DNA of 64,000 nt from NCBI RefSeq assembly GCF_041276405.1, contig NZ_JBGGGT010000002.1:4131928-4195927 (forward strand), in the 5' to 3' direction. This document shows, in pieces, positions 12,046-20,536 of this stretch. Each line of letters starts with the position of its first letter. The first letter of the stretch is position 1. This DNA comes from Microvirga sp. TS319 (GTDB lineage: Bacteria; Pseudomonadota; Alphaproteobacteria; Rhizobiales; Beijerinckiaceae). The notes beneath the pieces are model-generated. The model made no database searches. It was not told where the DNA came from and saw only the letters and a list, made by a program, of their open reading frames with translations. The position numbers and the translations under genes are program-made.

Positions 12046-13269
12046 CTATTCGGTGGAGACGCTCTGAGTTTTCGCGTTCCCGGCGGGACCCGGCGCCTGC
12101 GGCGGCTGCCCCTCCGTCTTGCGGATCTTCGTTCCGGGCTGGAGCCGGTACTGACCTGACGTCACGACCTGATCGCCCTCGGAAAGGCCGCTTTCGATGA
12201 CCGCAAGGCCCTGCGTGATCGGGCCGACGTCGACCCGTCGAAACTCAGCCGTGTCATCGGGCCGTACCACATAGACGGCAAGTCCCTGCTGAGTCCGCTG
12301 AATGGCGTCGGCCGGTACGGTGAGCGCATCAAGGGTCTCGAGAAGGGTCCGCATGGTCACGGATTGTCCGGGCCAGAGGGCCCGGTCCTTGTTTTCGAAG
12401 GTAGCCTTCAGCTTGATCGTGCCGCTCTCCTGATCGATTTCGTTGTTGATCAGCGTCAGCGTGCCCTGCGCCAGCACGGACTTGCTCCCTTGAGCCAGGG
12501 CTTGCACCGTCACCGGCCCCGCCGCCTGAGCCTTCTGAAGCGCGGGCAGACTCTGCTCCGGCAAGGTGTAGAGAACCGAAATCGGCTGGATCTGCGCGAC
12601 GGTCACGATGCCGCCGGAATCCGTCGATCGGACGATGTTTCCCTGGTCGACGAGACGCAGACCCGTGCGTCCGGCGATGGGGGACCGGATCGTGGTGTAG
12701 CCGAGCTCTGTCCTGGCGTTGTCGATCTGAGCCTGATCGCCTTGGATCTGGGCCGTGAACTGGTTGACGGCGGCCTGCTGCGTGTCGACCTGCTGCTTGG
12801 ACGCGAAGCTGCGCGTCGCCAGTTCGTTGTACCGGGCCAGATCGAGCTTGGCATTGGCCAGTTGCGCTTCATCCTGCGCCTTCTTGGCGACCGCCTGGTC
12901 GAGCATGGCCTGAAAAGGCCGAGGATCGATCTGGACGAGCAGGTCGCCCTCTTTCACCATCTGCCCCTCCTCGAAGGCGATCTTCTGAATCTCCCCATCG
13001 ACGCGCGAGCGGACCGTGACGGTGTTGTAGGCCTGCACCGAGCCGAGACCGATGGTGTAGATGGGCACTTTGGAGTGGGCCGCAGCGGCGACCTGGACGG
13101 GCGCGGGAGGCAGATCCTGCCGCGCCGTATTCTGGCGCGATTGAGTCCGGTTGACGGCGATCCAGATTCCGTAAGCACCGGCAAGCAGAACACAGACGAT
13201 GAGGAGGCGGATCGCCCCGCCAAAAAACTTGGACCGGCGCTGTAAAGGCTTCGTCATGCGCATATCCAA
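12046..13269 (-). CDS. Efflux RND periplasmic adaptor subunit (MdtA-like membrane-fusion protein)
   Basis: 407-residue membrane-fusion protein linking the RND permease to an outer-membrane channel. One N-terminal membrane anchor (LLIVCVLLAGAYGIWIAV, about 23-40) is followed by the lipoyl/barrel-sandwich halves (PVQVAAAAHSKVPI ... VKEGDLLVQIDPRPFQ), a coiled-coil hairpin (about 110-170) and beta-barrel domains (TLLETLDALTVPADAIQ). This order is typical for MdtA/AcrA-type adaptors. It is the first gene of the two-gene pump operon; its upstream gap (13270-13549) contains a 15-bp tandem array. The sensor kinase gene lies further upstream on the same strand, so regulation of the pump by that system is possible but not shown. 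Confidence 0.92.
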   Translation of the reverse strand: MDMRMTKPLQRRSKFFGGAIRLLIVCVLLAGAYGIWIAVNRTQSRQNTARQDLPPAPVQVAAAAHSKVPIYTIGLGSVQAYNTVTVRSRVDGEIQKIAFEEGQMVKEGDLLVQIDPRPFQAMLDQAVAKKAQDEAQLANAKLDLARYNELATRSFASKQQVDTQQAAVNQFTAQIQGDQAQIDNARTELGYTTIRSPIAGRTGLRLVDQGNIVRSTDSGGIVTVAQIQPISVLYTLPEQSLPALQKAQAAGPVTVQALAQGSKSVLAQGTLTLINNEIDQESGTIKLKATFENKDRALWPGQSVTMRTLLETLDALTVPADAIQRTQQGLAVYVVRPDDTAEFRRVDVGPITQGLAVIESGLSEGDQVVTSGQYRLQPGTKIRKTEGQPPQAPGPAGNAKTQSVSTE

Positions 13270-13480
13270 TCACGCTGCCCAGCCTCAAGCTCAGCGCCGA
13301 ACGGCACCTCTGAGAGAGCATCCTCGAACGAGGGCATATAGATTGTGGGCTGGATGCTACCAGGGAAGGAGGATCACACCTGCGTGACTCTCCCGCAGGC
13401 CGTCGGTCCGCGATGTCGCGCCCGGCGGTCTCCCGCTTCAGGACGCCGGAATCGGACCGGGAAGCGCCCGTCCGCGAGCA

Positions 13481-13532
13481 TGACCGCGCCAAGCCTGACC
13501 GCGCCAAGCCTGACCACGCCAAGCCTGACCGC
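13481..13532. repeat. 15-bp tandem repeat, three copies plus partial, intergenic
   Basis: Unit TGACCGCGCCAAGCC starts at 13481, 13496 and 13511 (third with one substitution), followed by about 7 further matching bases. It lies between the kinase stop and the start of the pump adaptor gene, a gap of 280 bp that has no convincing gene. Because the unit length is a multiple of three it reads as a pentapeptide repeat in any frame, which makes shadow ORFs here look ordered. Confidence 0.85.
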
Positions 13533-13549
13533 ACATGGGCATGTGGCGA

Positions 13550-16500
13550 TTATTCCGCCGCATCCGAGCGCGCTCTGGACATGGCAACGGCCAGAGCCTG
13601 CGCCAGATCCTGCTCGGTATAAGGCTTGACCAGCCGCACCGCGCGCGCCGAACCCGGCTCGGCCGGCAAGGCTTCGTCTCCGGTGGCGAAGACCACGCCC
13701 AGACCCGGACGAGCGTCCAACGCTCGCTGAGCCAGCTGAGTCCCGGGCAGGTCGGGAAGCCCGACATCGGTGACCAGGAGGTCGATGGATCGGGTTTCGA
13801 GCGCCCTCAGGGCCGATGCCGCATCCTGGGCCTGCAGCACCTCATGGCCGAGCTCGGTCAGGATCTCGGCCGTGCTGCTCCGGATCAGCTCATCGTCCTC
13901 GACCAGCAGAATGGTCCGGCCCATGACGTTCCCGGCCATGACGTTCCCGGCCATTCTCGCCTGAACTCCTGCCTGAGACGAGCGCGGCGATGCGGCGCGG
14001 TTGCGCTGCTGCTGGTTGGCCAGGACATGCCGGATCTTGCGGGCGAGATCCTCCCGCGAATACGGCTTCGGCAGGAGTTCCACGCCGGGATCGAGGCGGC
14101 CGCCGTGCACGATCGCGTTCTCGGTGTACCCTGAGGTGAACAGCACCGCGATGTGCGGCAGGCGCAGCCGTGCCTTGCGGGCCAGCTCCGGGCTGCGCAA
14201 CGGTCCCGGCATGACCACGTCCGTGAACAGGAGATCGATGTCGAGCCCGCTCTCGATCACGTTCAGGGCGCTTGTCGCGTCGCGCGCCTTGAGCACGCGG
14301 TAGCCGAGATCCGACAGGAGCGCGACGGCGGTCTCGCGGACCTCGTCGTCGTCTTCCACCACGAGAATGGTCTCGGTTCCGCCCTGGACCGGCACGGTGC
14401 GAAGATCGGTGAGCACATCCTCCTGGCCATGCACCCTTGGCAGATAGATCTTCACGGTCGTGCCCTGGCCGACCTCGCTGTAGAGCTTGATGTGCCCGCC
14501 GGACTGCTTGACGAAGCCGTAGACCATCGACAGGCCCAGGCCGGTGCCTTTTCCTTCCGGCTTGGTGCTGAAGAAGGGATCGAACACCCGGTCCAGGATT
14601 TCGGGCGCAATGCCGCTGCCGGTATCGGTCACCGCCAGCAGCACGTACTGGCCGGCCCCCACGTCGTGCTGCAGGGCATAGCGATCGTCGAGCAGGGCGT
14701 TGCCGGCCTCGATGGTCAGGCGTCCGCGGCCGCCCATGGCGTCCCGGGCATTGATCGCCAGGTTCAGGATGGCGTTCTCGATCTGCCCCGGATCGACCTG
14801 GGTGTTCCACAATCCCCCCGAGACCACCGTCTCGATGTCGATCTCCTCGCCCAGCGCCCGGCGCAGCATGTCGTCCATGCCCTTGATGAAGCGACCGACA
14901 TTGACGACCTTGGGCTCCAGCGGCTGGCGCCGGCCGAAGGCCAGGAGTTGGGCGGCGAGCTTGGAGCCGCGCGACACGCCGGCGAGCGCGTTCTGGACCC
15001 GCGCTTCGGCGCGGGCGTTGCCTGCGAGATCCTTGGTCAGGAGCTGCAGATTGCCGCTGATCACCTGGAGCAGGTTGTTGAAGTCGTGCGCCACGCCGCC
15101 GGTGAGCTGGCCCAGCGCCTCCATCTTCTGGGAGTTGCGCAGGTGCTCCTCGAGCTGCTTGCGTTCGGTGATATCGCGGCCCGCTGCGTAGAACTGGTCG
15201 CCTTCCGGCACGCAGAACCAGCTGAACCAGCGGTAAGCGCCGTCCTGCCTGCGGAGGCGGATATCGAAGTCGCGAACGATCTGGCCCTCCGCAATGCGGC
15301 CGAGCTGCGTTTCGAAGGCGCCCCAATCGTCCGGGTGAACCAGAGCATCGAACCGCTTGCCGACGAGTTCTTCGGTCTCATAGCCGAGCGCCTCCGCCCA
15401 TGCCGGATTCAGGCTGCGGTAGCAGCCGTCGAAGCCGCAGAGCACGAAGAGGTCCTGGCTCATGCGCCAGACAAGATCGCGTTCGTAGGTGCGCTCCTTG
15501 ACCTGCTGCTCAAGGGTTTCGTTCAGCTGGCGCAGCGCCTGTTCGGCGCGCATCTGGTGCGTGACGTCATGTCCCTCGGCGAAGATCCCCGAGACGGATC
15601 CGTCGGCCTCGACGATCGGCTGGTACACCAGGTTCACGAATCGCTTTTCGAGGGGGCCTCCGGGCTCGCGCTGGATATGGACCGGCATGTTGCGGCCGAC
15701 GAACGGCTCGCCTGTCCGATAGACTTCGTCGAGAAGCTCGAAAAATCCCTGGCCCTCGATTTCGGGCAGCGCCGCTCGAACCGGAAGACCCGTGAGATCG
15801 CGGCTTCCGACGAGCAGCTGATAGGCCTCGTTCATGAACTCGAAGACGAGCTCCGGTCCCTGCAGGACGCACATGAATCCGGGGGCGCGCTGGAACAGCG
15901 CGCGCATGCGGTCGCGCTCGGCCGTCCGGAGCTCGACCTCGGATTCCAGCCGCGCATTGATGTCCTCGAGAGCCTTGGCGGCCTGCTGACGCATGCCCAG
16001 GGCCTCGGCCAGGGCCGCGGCCCGCCGATGCTCCGCCTCATAGGCCTCGGCGCTGGCGAGGCTCGACGAGACCTGCCCCGCCATGAGCTGCAGGAAGCCG
16101 AGATACTCGGAATCGAATGGCCGATGGGGATTGAGGCCGACGACCATGGCCCCGATCGGCGCCTCCTTGCCCTGTCCGATCAGCGGCACGACCACTGCCT
16201 GGGCCGGAGAACGGTTCCAGGGCCCCATGGGCAGATCCGCGAAACCGGACAGGTCGACCAAGGCTTCGGGCCGTTTGAGCGGCCAAAGGCTCGATGTGGC
16301 CGGATCGAGATAGCGGGGCGCAGTGGGGTGCCCGCCGAAGAAGCCGGTGGTGAAGGCGAGCTCGGCCGAGCCGTCGTCCTCGAAAAGATAGGTCAGGGTG
16401 AAGGGAAGATCCCACGAATTGGCCGCGAGGCCGGCCTGTGCGGCCTGCAGGACCGCCTTGCGGCTGTCGGCGGCCGCCAATCCGCTCGCGAGCACGCGCA

Positions 16501-17008
16501 GAGAACCGAGCCGGCGCTCGTTGATGACGCGGTCGGTATCTTCGGACACGGCGCAGAACACGCCGCCGACCCGCCCGTCCTCATCGAGCACGGGGCTGTA
16601 GGAGAAGGTGTGATAGGTCTCCTCCGGATAGCCATTGCGCTCCAGGATCAGCAGCAGGGCGCGATCGAATGTCGCCTCGCCGCGCTCATAGACCTCGCGC
16701 AGCCGAGGCGCGACATCGTCCCAGATCTCGGCCCAGAGCTCGCGGGTCGGCTTTGCCAGGGAATCCGGATGCTTGAGGCCGAGCGTCGGACGATACGCAT
16801 CGTTATAGAGAAAGGCGATCTCCGGACCCCAGCCGAGCCACATTTCGAACCGCGACGTCAGCAGGATCCGCGTGGCGACCTTGAGTGCCTCCGGCCATTG
16901 CTCCGGCGGGCCCAGGGGCGTCCGGCTCCAATCCTTCGCCCGCATCAGCGTGGCCATCTCGCCATTGCCGACGAAGATTTCTGGTGTCCCGGACATAGGC
17001 TTCGACAA
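13550..17008 (-). CDS. Hybrid sensor histidine kinase with two C-terminal receiver domains
   Basis: About 1152-residue cytoplasmic hybrid kinase. In order: an N-terminal PAS-like domain, a GAF-like region, further PAS domains (one starting ERDRMRALFQRAPGFMCVLQ, one around RDLVWRMSQDLFVLCG), the HisKA box with His641 (GGVAHDFNNLLQ), a HATPase domain (DTGSGIAPEILDRVF), receiver 1 with Asp930 and receiver 2 with Asp1081. No membrane segment is seen. Start choice: TTG 17008 has GGAGGGG six bases upstream, whereas the in-frame ATG at 16996 has no well-spaced site; either is possible. The linker between receivers contains a 15-bp duplication encoding MAGNV twice. The input signal is unknown; with no separate regulator gene nearby, phosphate probably goes to the internal receivers or a distant phosphotransferase. 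Confidence 0.88.
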   Translation of the reverse strand: MSKPMSGTPEIFVGNGEMATLMRAKDWSRTPLGPPEQWPEALKVATRILLTSRFEMWLGWGPEIAFLYNDAYRPTLGLKHPDSLAKPTRELWAEIWDDVAPRLREVYERGEATFDRALLLILERNGYPEETYHTFSYSPVLDEDGRVGGVFCAVSEDTDRVINERRLGSLRVLASGLAAADSRKAVLQAAQAGLAANSWDLPFTLTYLFEDDGSAELAFTTGFFGGHPTAPRYLDPATSSLWPLKRPEALVDLSGFADLPMGPWNRSPAQAVVVPLIGQGKEAPIGAMVVGLNPHRPFDSEYLGFLQLMAGQVSSSLASAEAYEAEHRRAAALAEALGMRQQAAKALEDINARLESEVELRTAERDRMRALFQRAPGFMCVLQGPELVFEFMNEAYQLLVGSRDLTGLPVRAALPEIEGQGFFELLDEVYRTGEPFVGRNMPVHIQREPGGPLEKRFVNLVYQPIVEADGSVSGIFAEGHDVTHQMRAEQALRQLNETLEQQVKERTYERDLVWRMSQDLFVLCGFDGCYRSLNPAWAEALGYETEELVGKRFDALVHPDDWGAFETQLGRIAEGQIVRDFDIRLRRQDGAYRWFSWFCVPEGDQFYAAGRDITERKQLEEHLRNSQKMEALGQLTGGVAHDFNNLLQVISGNLQLLTKDLAGNARAEARVQNALAGVSRGSKLAAQLLAFGRRQPLEPKVVNVGRFIKGMDDMLRRALGEEIDIETVVSGGLWNTQVDPGQIENAILNLAINARDAMGGRGRLTIEAGNALLDDRYALQHDVGAGQYVLLAVTDTGSGIAPEILDRVFDPFFSTKPEGKGTGLGLSMVYGFVKQSGGHIKLYSEVGQGTTVKIYLPRVHGQEDVLTDLRTVPVQGGTETILVVEDDDEVRETAVALLSDLGYRVLKARDATSALNVIESGLDIDLLFTDVVMPGPLRSPELARKARLRLPHIAVLFTSGYTENAIVHGGRLDPGVELLPKPYSREDLARKIRHVLANQQQRNRAASPRSSQAGVQARMAGNVMAGNVMGRTILLVEDDELIRSSTAEILTELGHEVLQAQDAASALRALETRSIDLLVTDVGLPDLPGTQLAQRALDARPGLGVVFATGDEALPAEPGSARAVRLVKPYTEQDLAQALAVAMSRARSDAAE
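13922..13951. repeat. 15-bp in-frame tandem duplication in the kinase linker
   Basis: CATGACGTTCCCGGC occurs twice (13922 and 13937) inside the kinase gene, followed by the first few bases of a third. It encodes a repeated MAGNV between the two receiver domains, so it only lengthens a linker. Confidence 0.85.
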
Positions 17009-17224
17009 GGGCGACCCCTCCGCAATTCGCAAGACGCAGCGATATAAGAACCGAAAGCCTTCCGATCTAGGGTAAATATTCGCCATGCCCAGAGCGGGCC
17101 CGGTCACGGGAGCGTGGCGGGAACGGCGGGGCCCGACGGCCACCGCGGCCGGGACGATACGCGGCCATACAGATTCCGTTCAGGAAGGCCACTGTAGGTA
17201 GCTGTCTCGGCCATGGAGGTGAGC

Positions 17225-17401
17225 ATGATGATCTGGGCGGCCGTTCCCATCCTGGTTCTCTCGGTCCTTGCCAGCGGACCCTTTCGCGACAGCCTCCCGG
17301 CCGTCGTCGAGAACATTGCCCAACTGACGGCGGTTCTCAGCCTCTTCGTTCTCGTCTGCCTGTTCGAGGACAGAGGGCACAACCGCGACAGCAGTCAATA
17401 A
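17225..17401 (+). CDS. Small membrane protein, 58 aa
   Basis: Unrecognised short protein. The ATG at 17225 has a strong GGAGG 5 nt upstream; an ATG at 17213 precedes that site and is less likely. One or two membrane segments are visible: MMIWAAVPILVLSVLASG near the N-terminus and AVLSLFVLVCLF near residue 40, followed by a charged tail (EDRGHNRDSSQ). It lies alone between the kinase and an AT-richer stretch and could be an inner-membrane peptide of unknown role. Confidence 0.5.
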   Translation: MMIWAAVPILVLSVLASGPFRDSLPAVVENIAQLTAVLSLFVLVCLFEDRGHNRDSSQ

Positions 17402-17514
17402 GGCGGCCTTCGGCCCGCCGATCGGAGACATTCCGGTCCGGACCCGATCAGACATCTCGAGACGCCCGGCCGTCGGGCGAACCCGCCTGGGATGAGCAAG
17501 ACCGGAGGCCCGAT

Positions 17515-17742
17515 ATGTCGAGCCTCCTGGAGCTCCCGAAGGACGGTCTGAACCGCGCCGAGCCCTCCGTTCCTATGGCTGAGGTACTCCCCTCACGACA
17601 TCCTCTGCCGCTTCATCACCTTGAAGATTCCAAAAGCAAAAGAGCCCGACGCATGCTTCGCTCGTGTATCACACGGGCGCCATCGCAACGGACCTCGATC
17701 ACGGATATCAAACATTTAGTCCTCGATCAGGTAAGTGCCTGA
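17515..17742 (+). CDS. Doubtful small ORF, 75 aa
   Basis: Within the 426-bp gap before the acetyltransferase gene, an ATG at 17515 has GGAGG six bases upstream and opens 75 codons. The product is polar and basic (KSKRARRMLRSC) with no known motif. The base composition here is lower in GC than in flanking core genes. It may be a real accessory gene or a degraded fragment of the tRNA-linked island; the call is kept because of the well-spaced ribosome site. Confidence 0.25.
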   Translation: MSSLLELPKDGLNRAEPSVPMAEVLPSRHPLPLHHLEDSKSKRARRMLRSCITRAPSQRTSITDIKHLVLDQVSA

Positions 17743-17827
17743 TTTACCTATAGCATTAATCCGTCCCTCAACGATCAGGCTCGGATATGCGCGTGACCCG
17801 GACGCCAAGAACGATTATCGTGCCGCC

Positions 17828-18310
17828 ATGCTCATTCGCACCGCCCGCCCCGAAGACGCTCCCGCCGTCTGGTCAATCATCGAGCCGGTCATTCGCGCTG
17901 GCGAGACCTATACGCTTGACCGCGACATGACCGAGACGGACGCGCTGGCTTACTGGCTTGGCCCGGACAAGGAGACGTTCATAGCCGAGGAAGACGGGAC
18001 GATCCTCGGCACCTACTACATGCGCCCGAACCAGGCAGGTGGTGGCAGTCACGTCTGCAACTGTGGCTTCATGACGAGTGCGGATGCGACTGGGCGTGGG
18101 GTGGCGAGGCGGATGTGCGAGCACGCGTTGGCGCACGCCCGCTCGCGCGGTTACCAGGGTATGCAGTTCAACTTCGTGGTGAGCACGAACGAGCGGGCGG
18201 TACGCCTCTGGCAAAAGCTCGGCTTTGAGATCGTCGGTCGGCTCCCTCTGGCCTTTCACCATCCGGTCCACGGCTACGTCGATGCGTTGGTGATGTTCCA
18301 GGCGCTTTGA
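17828..18310 (+). CDS. GNAT family N-acetyltransferase, 160 aa
   Basis: Acetyl-CoA dependent N-acetyltransferase. It begins with the typical beta-strand MLIRTARPEDAPAVWSIIE, has EEDGTILGTYYMRPNQ for strands 2-4, the acetyl-CoA pyrophosphate loop region around GRGVARRMCEHALAHARSRG, and ends with the common LWQKLGFEIVGRLP signature near residue 125. Length is normal for the family. The acceptor could be an amino acid, peptide or small amine; sequence does not decide. It lies in a lower-GC stretch between a tRNA-Leu with integrase remnant and the core genome, so it is probably cargo of a decayed island. An upstream in-frame start at 17735 adds residues unlike the family and is rejected. Confidence 0.85.
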   Translation: MLIRTARPEDAPAVWSIIEPVIRAGETYTLDRDMTETDALAYWLGPDKETFIAEEDGTILGTYYMRPNQAGGGSHVCNCGFMTSADATGRGVARRMCEHALAHARSRGYQGMQFNFVVSTNERAVRLWQKLGFEIVGRLPLAFHHPVHGYVDALVMFQAL

Positions 18311-18364
18311 GAACCGCTCCGCGCACGCATACAGCCCCGTCTCGCGCAACCATCCTTCGCTGAA

Positions 18365-18385
18365 CCCCAGGGAGGGGCTCGAACC
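18365..18385. other. Possible decayed copy of the tRNA-Leu 3' end (att-like)
   Basis: The plus strand here reads CCCAGGGAGGGGCTCGAACC from 18366. The tRNA-Leu 3' end at 19141 reads CCCAGGAGAGGACTCGAACC; 16 of 20 positions agree. The segment cannot form a T-stem, so it is not a functional tRNA. A short degenerate tRNA tail about 770 bp from the intact tRNA, with an integrase remnant between, is what an old attachment site would look like. Chance similarity is possible. Confidence 0.3.
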
Positions 18386-18493
18386 GCTTAAAGCACCGGT
18401 CTCAAGGTCACGGTAACGAGCCGGCAGGCGGCTTCGGCAGGGTGTGGAGCTGATGTTCTACTGCTATCATAGCAATCCCATCGGAGACATGTT

Positions 18494-18769
18494 GTGCTTT
18501 CAGGCATCGCCTTAGACCTTCTCGCGATCTCGGTTGGGACTCTTGGAATGTTGTGCCTGCTGGTTACTCTGTTCGGTCGGACGCCGCCAATCGTACCCTT
18601 TCAGGAACCGTTCGAGGCCGATGAAGCGGATGCCGCAGGCACTGACCCGAGGCCACCGTTCATCCCCATGCCCACCGATCTCAACACGCATGCTGAGATG
18701 GTCTCTTGGATGACGCGGGATCTTCCCAGCTTGATCGAAGAAGCGTCCAGGCGACCACACGACCACTGA
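18494..18769 (+). CDS. Hypothetical single-pass membrane protein, 91 aa
   Basis: Unrecognised. The start is GTG 18494 with GGAG seven bases upstream. Residues 5-27 form a membrane helix (IALDLLAISVGTLGMLCLLVTLF) followed by an acidic, proline-rich cytoplasmic or periplasmic part and a C-terminal amphipathic helix (MVSWMTRDLPSLIEEASRR). It sits inside the degraded island, where the distal part of the integrase gene would be expected on the other strand, so it may belong to later inserted DNA. Confidence 0.5.
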   Translation: MLSGIALDLLAISVGTLGMLCLLVTLFGRTPPIVPFQEPFEADEADAAGTDPRPPFIPMPTDLNTHAEMVSWMTRDLPSLIEEASRRPHDH

Positions 18770-18785
18770 TCGGCCCGCACTTCCA

Positions 18786-19046
18786 TGGCCCGTTACGGTG
18801 GGTCGCCCGGAACCGCTTGAGGGCAGCGTCAGCGATGGCGTGAAGGCGCTTGGCCTCATTGGGACCTCGCGTCTGGAGCGACATCTGGACCATGTCACCC
18901 ACCGTCACCGAGACAAGCCCGTCCGCGAGGGGGAGCGTAACTATCGAACCTTTGAGGTGGCTGAGTAGGGCTCGTGGGGTTCGCTGTCGGAGATGCAGGA
19001 TACCGGACTTCGAATCCTTCCAAGGACAGGCCGTCGAAAACGCCAT
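18786..19046 (-). pseudogene. Remnant of tyrosine site-specific integrase (N-terminal domain only)
   Basis: On the minus strand, from about 19046, an open stretch reads LHLRQRTPRALLSHLKG, then a valine-rich strand, then MVQMSLQTRGPNEAKRLHAI and ADAALKRFRATHRNGP. This matches the arm-binding/N-terminal domain of phage-type integrases (the pattern of a basic RQR strand, SLxTRxPxEAK and a helix). After RNGP (about 18786) the similarity stops: no core-binding domain and no catalytic R-H-R-Y region follows. It lies directly downstream of tRNA-Leu and reads in the same direction, the usual place for an integrase that targets the tRNA 3' end. The identification is from motif memory, so moderate confidence. 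Confidence 0.55.
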
Positions 19047-19135
19047 GTGTGAGATCCCTGTGAGAGTAGGGACCACCCAAGAGCCTTGAAACTAAGGGTT
19101 TGTTATCTTGTACGGAGTTGCGCCAACTGAAAAGT

Positions 19136-19220
19136 TGGTGCCCAGGAGAGGACTCGAACCTCCACGGCTTTCACCACTGGTACCTGAAACCAGCGCGTCT
19201 ACCAATTCCGCCACCTGGGC
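19136..19220 (-). tRNA. tRNA-Leu (anticodon CAG)
   Basis: The minus strand reads GCCCAGGTGGCGGAATTGG at the 5' end, with the D-arm TTGGTAGACGC, anticodon loop TTTCAGGTA (anticodon bases at 19184-19186), a long variable arm around GGTGAAAGCC, T-arm GGAGGTTCGAGTCCTCT and acceptor CCTGGGC followed by A and an encoded CCA (19136-19138). All stems pair. It decodes CUG. A short hairpin (19123-19138) begins at the CCA end. Confidence 0.95.
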
Positions 19221-19240
19221 ATGCCTGTTCGGCGAGGGTT

Positions 19241-19269
19241 CGTTTAAGGTGCTTCTCGGGGTTCGTCAA
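19241..19269 (-). promoter_or_regulatory. Putative promoter of tRNA-Leu
   Basis: Reading the minus strand, TTGACG (19269-19264) is followed 15-16 bp later by CTTAAAC-type sequence (about 19248-19242), close to the alphaproteobacterial -35/-10 pattern, with a start expected about 10-15 bp before the tRNA 5' end at 19220. Spacing is slightly short, so this is tentative. Confidence 0.4.
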
Positions 19270-19432
19270 TCACTGAAAATGCATCCGATGCGCTTTCTTG
19301 GCGCGACGCCCCTTCACAGGGGGACGGCGTTTGACTAGAGACATGGCTCAATTCATGGCCAAGTCATTGATCGGCATATTCTTGACTGGCCTGTCCCTTG
19401 AGCGGTCAGATGCTTGTGACCAGGAGGATCTC

Positions 19433-20536
19433 ATGATCGGCGCCCTTCGCACGCCTGAGCAGCAAATTGTCACGGTCTTCGGCGGATCGGGCTTTCTCGG
19501 CCGCTTCGTGGTCAGCCTCCTGGCCAAGCGCGGCTACCGCGTGCTGATTCCCACCCGCCAGCCGAATCTCGCGAACTTCCTGCCCATGGGCAAGGTCGGG
19601 CAGGTTCACCCGATCCAGGCCAATATCCGCAATCCCGATTCGATCCGCCATGCGGTGATGCGGGCCGATCACGTGGTCAATCTCACAGGCATCCTGCAGG
19701 AAGGCGGCCGCCAGACCTTCGAGTCGGTCCATGTGCAGGCCCCGCGCCTCATTGCCGAGGCCGCCGAAAAGGCAGTGTCCTTCACCCATGTCTCGGCTCT
19801 CGGCGCCGATGCCCATTCCGAATCGGCCTATGCCCGCTCCAAGGCGGCCGGCGAGGAGAACCTCCTGAAGGTTCGGCCGGACGCGGTGATTGTGCGTCCC
19901 TCCCTCCTGTTCGGACCGGGCGACAGCTCCTTCAACCGGTTCGCGTCGCTCGCCCGCATGCTGCCCGTGCTGCCGCTGCCGGGCGCCGACACCCGCTTTC
20001 AGCCGGTCTATGCGGGCGACGTGGCCGAGGCCATCGTGCGCGCGGTGGACGGCGCCGTGAGGCCGGGCACCTACGAGCTCGGCGGCCCCGAGATCCGCAC
20101 CCTCCGCCAGATCATGGAGTTCGTCTGCACGGTGACCGAGCGCAAGCGCGCTATCATCCCGGTTTCCAATGCGGCCGCCCGCTTCCAGGGCATGGTCATG
20201 GGCGCGCTCGATATGGTCACCCTCGGCCTTCTGCCGGACGAGTTCGTCACCACCCGCGACCAGGCGATCCTGCTCGAAACGGACAACGTGGTGTCCCAGG
20301 CAGCCGTTGCGGAAGGCCGCACCCTCGAGGGCATGGGCGTGACGCCCACCACCATCGAGGCCATCGTGCCGTCCTATCTCGTGCGCTTCCGCAAGACCGG
20401 TCAGTTCGACCTCAAGCGCAACAACGCCGCCTCCGCGACGCCCGATCTGCTGGCGCCACGATCAGGAGGCGCGGCGTCCGACTTCCACCCGGAGCGGGCC
20501 TCCGGCCCGGCCGTCGGCCAGCCGTCGAGCCATTAG
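19433..20536 (+). CDS. Complex I NDUFA9-family NAD(P)H-binding protein
   Basis: 367-residue atypical short-chain dehydrogenase of the NDUFA9 type, implicated in respiratory complex I or quinone-linked functions. The N-terminus has the nucleotide-binding motif VTVFGGSGFLGRFVVSLLAKRG; VHVQAPRLIAEAAE and SALGADAHSESAYARSKAAGE give the modified active-site region, and FGPGDSSFNRF is typical of the extended family. The ATG at 19433 is chosen because AGGAGG lies 5-6 bp upstream; longer versions from 19298 add unconserved residues overlapping the tRNA promoter. The 3' end overlaps the convergent cysZ-like gene by 75 bp. Confidence 0.88.
   Translation: MIGALRTPEQQIVTVFGGSGFLGRFVVSLLAKRGYRVLIPTRQPNLANFLPMGKVGQVHPIQANIRNPDSIRHAVMRADHVVNLTGILQEGGRQTFESVHVQAPRLIAEAAEKAVSFTHVSALGADAHSESAYARSKAAGEENLLKVRPDAVIVRPSLLFGPGDSSFNRFASLARMLPVLPLPGADTRFQPVYAGDVAEAIVRAVDGAVRPGTYELGGPEIRTLRQIMEFVCTVTERKRAIIPVSNAAARFQGMVMGALDMVTLGLLPDEFVTTRDQAILLETDNVVSQAAVAEGRTLEGMGVTPTTIEAIVPSYLVRFRKTGQFDLKRNNAASATPDLLAPRSGGAASDFHPERASGPAVGQPSSH

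Noticed and set aside
14153..17047. 964-codon plus-strand frame opposite the hybrid kinase
   Set aside because: A shadow of the GC-rich kinase gene; sequence is histidine/alanine/aspartate rich without motifs, while the kinase shows all catalytic boxes.
18895..19089. Small ORFs on both strands just downstream of tRNA-Leu
   Set aside because: Only the frame similar to the integrase N-terminus has family-like sequence; the others are its alternative frames.
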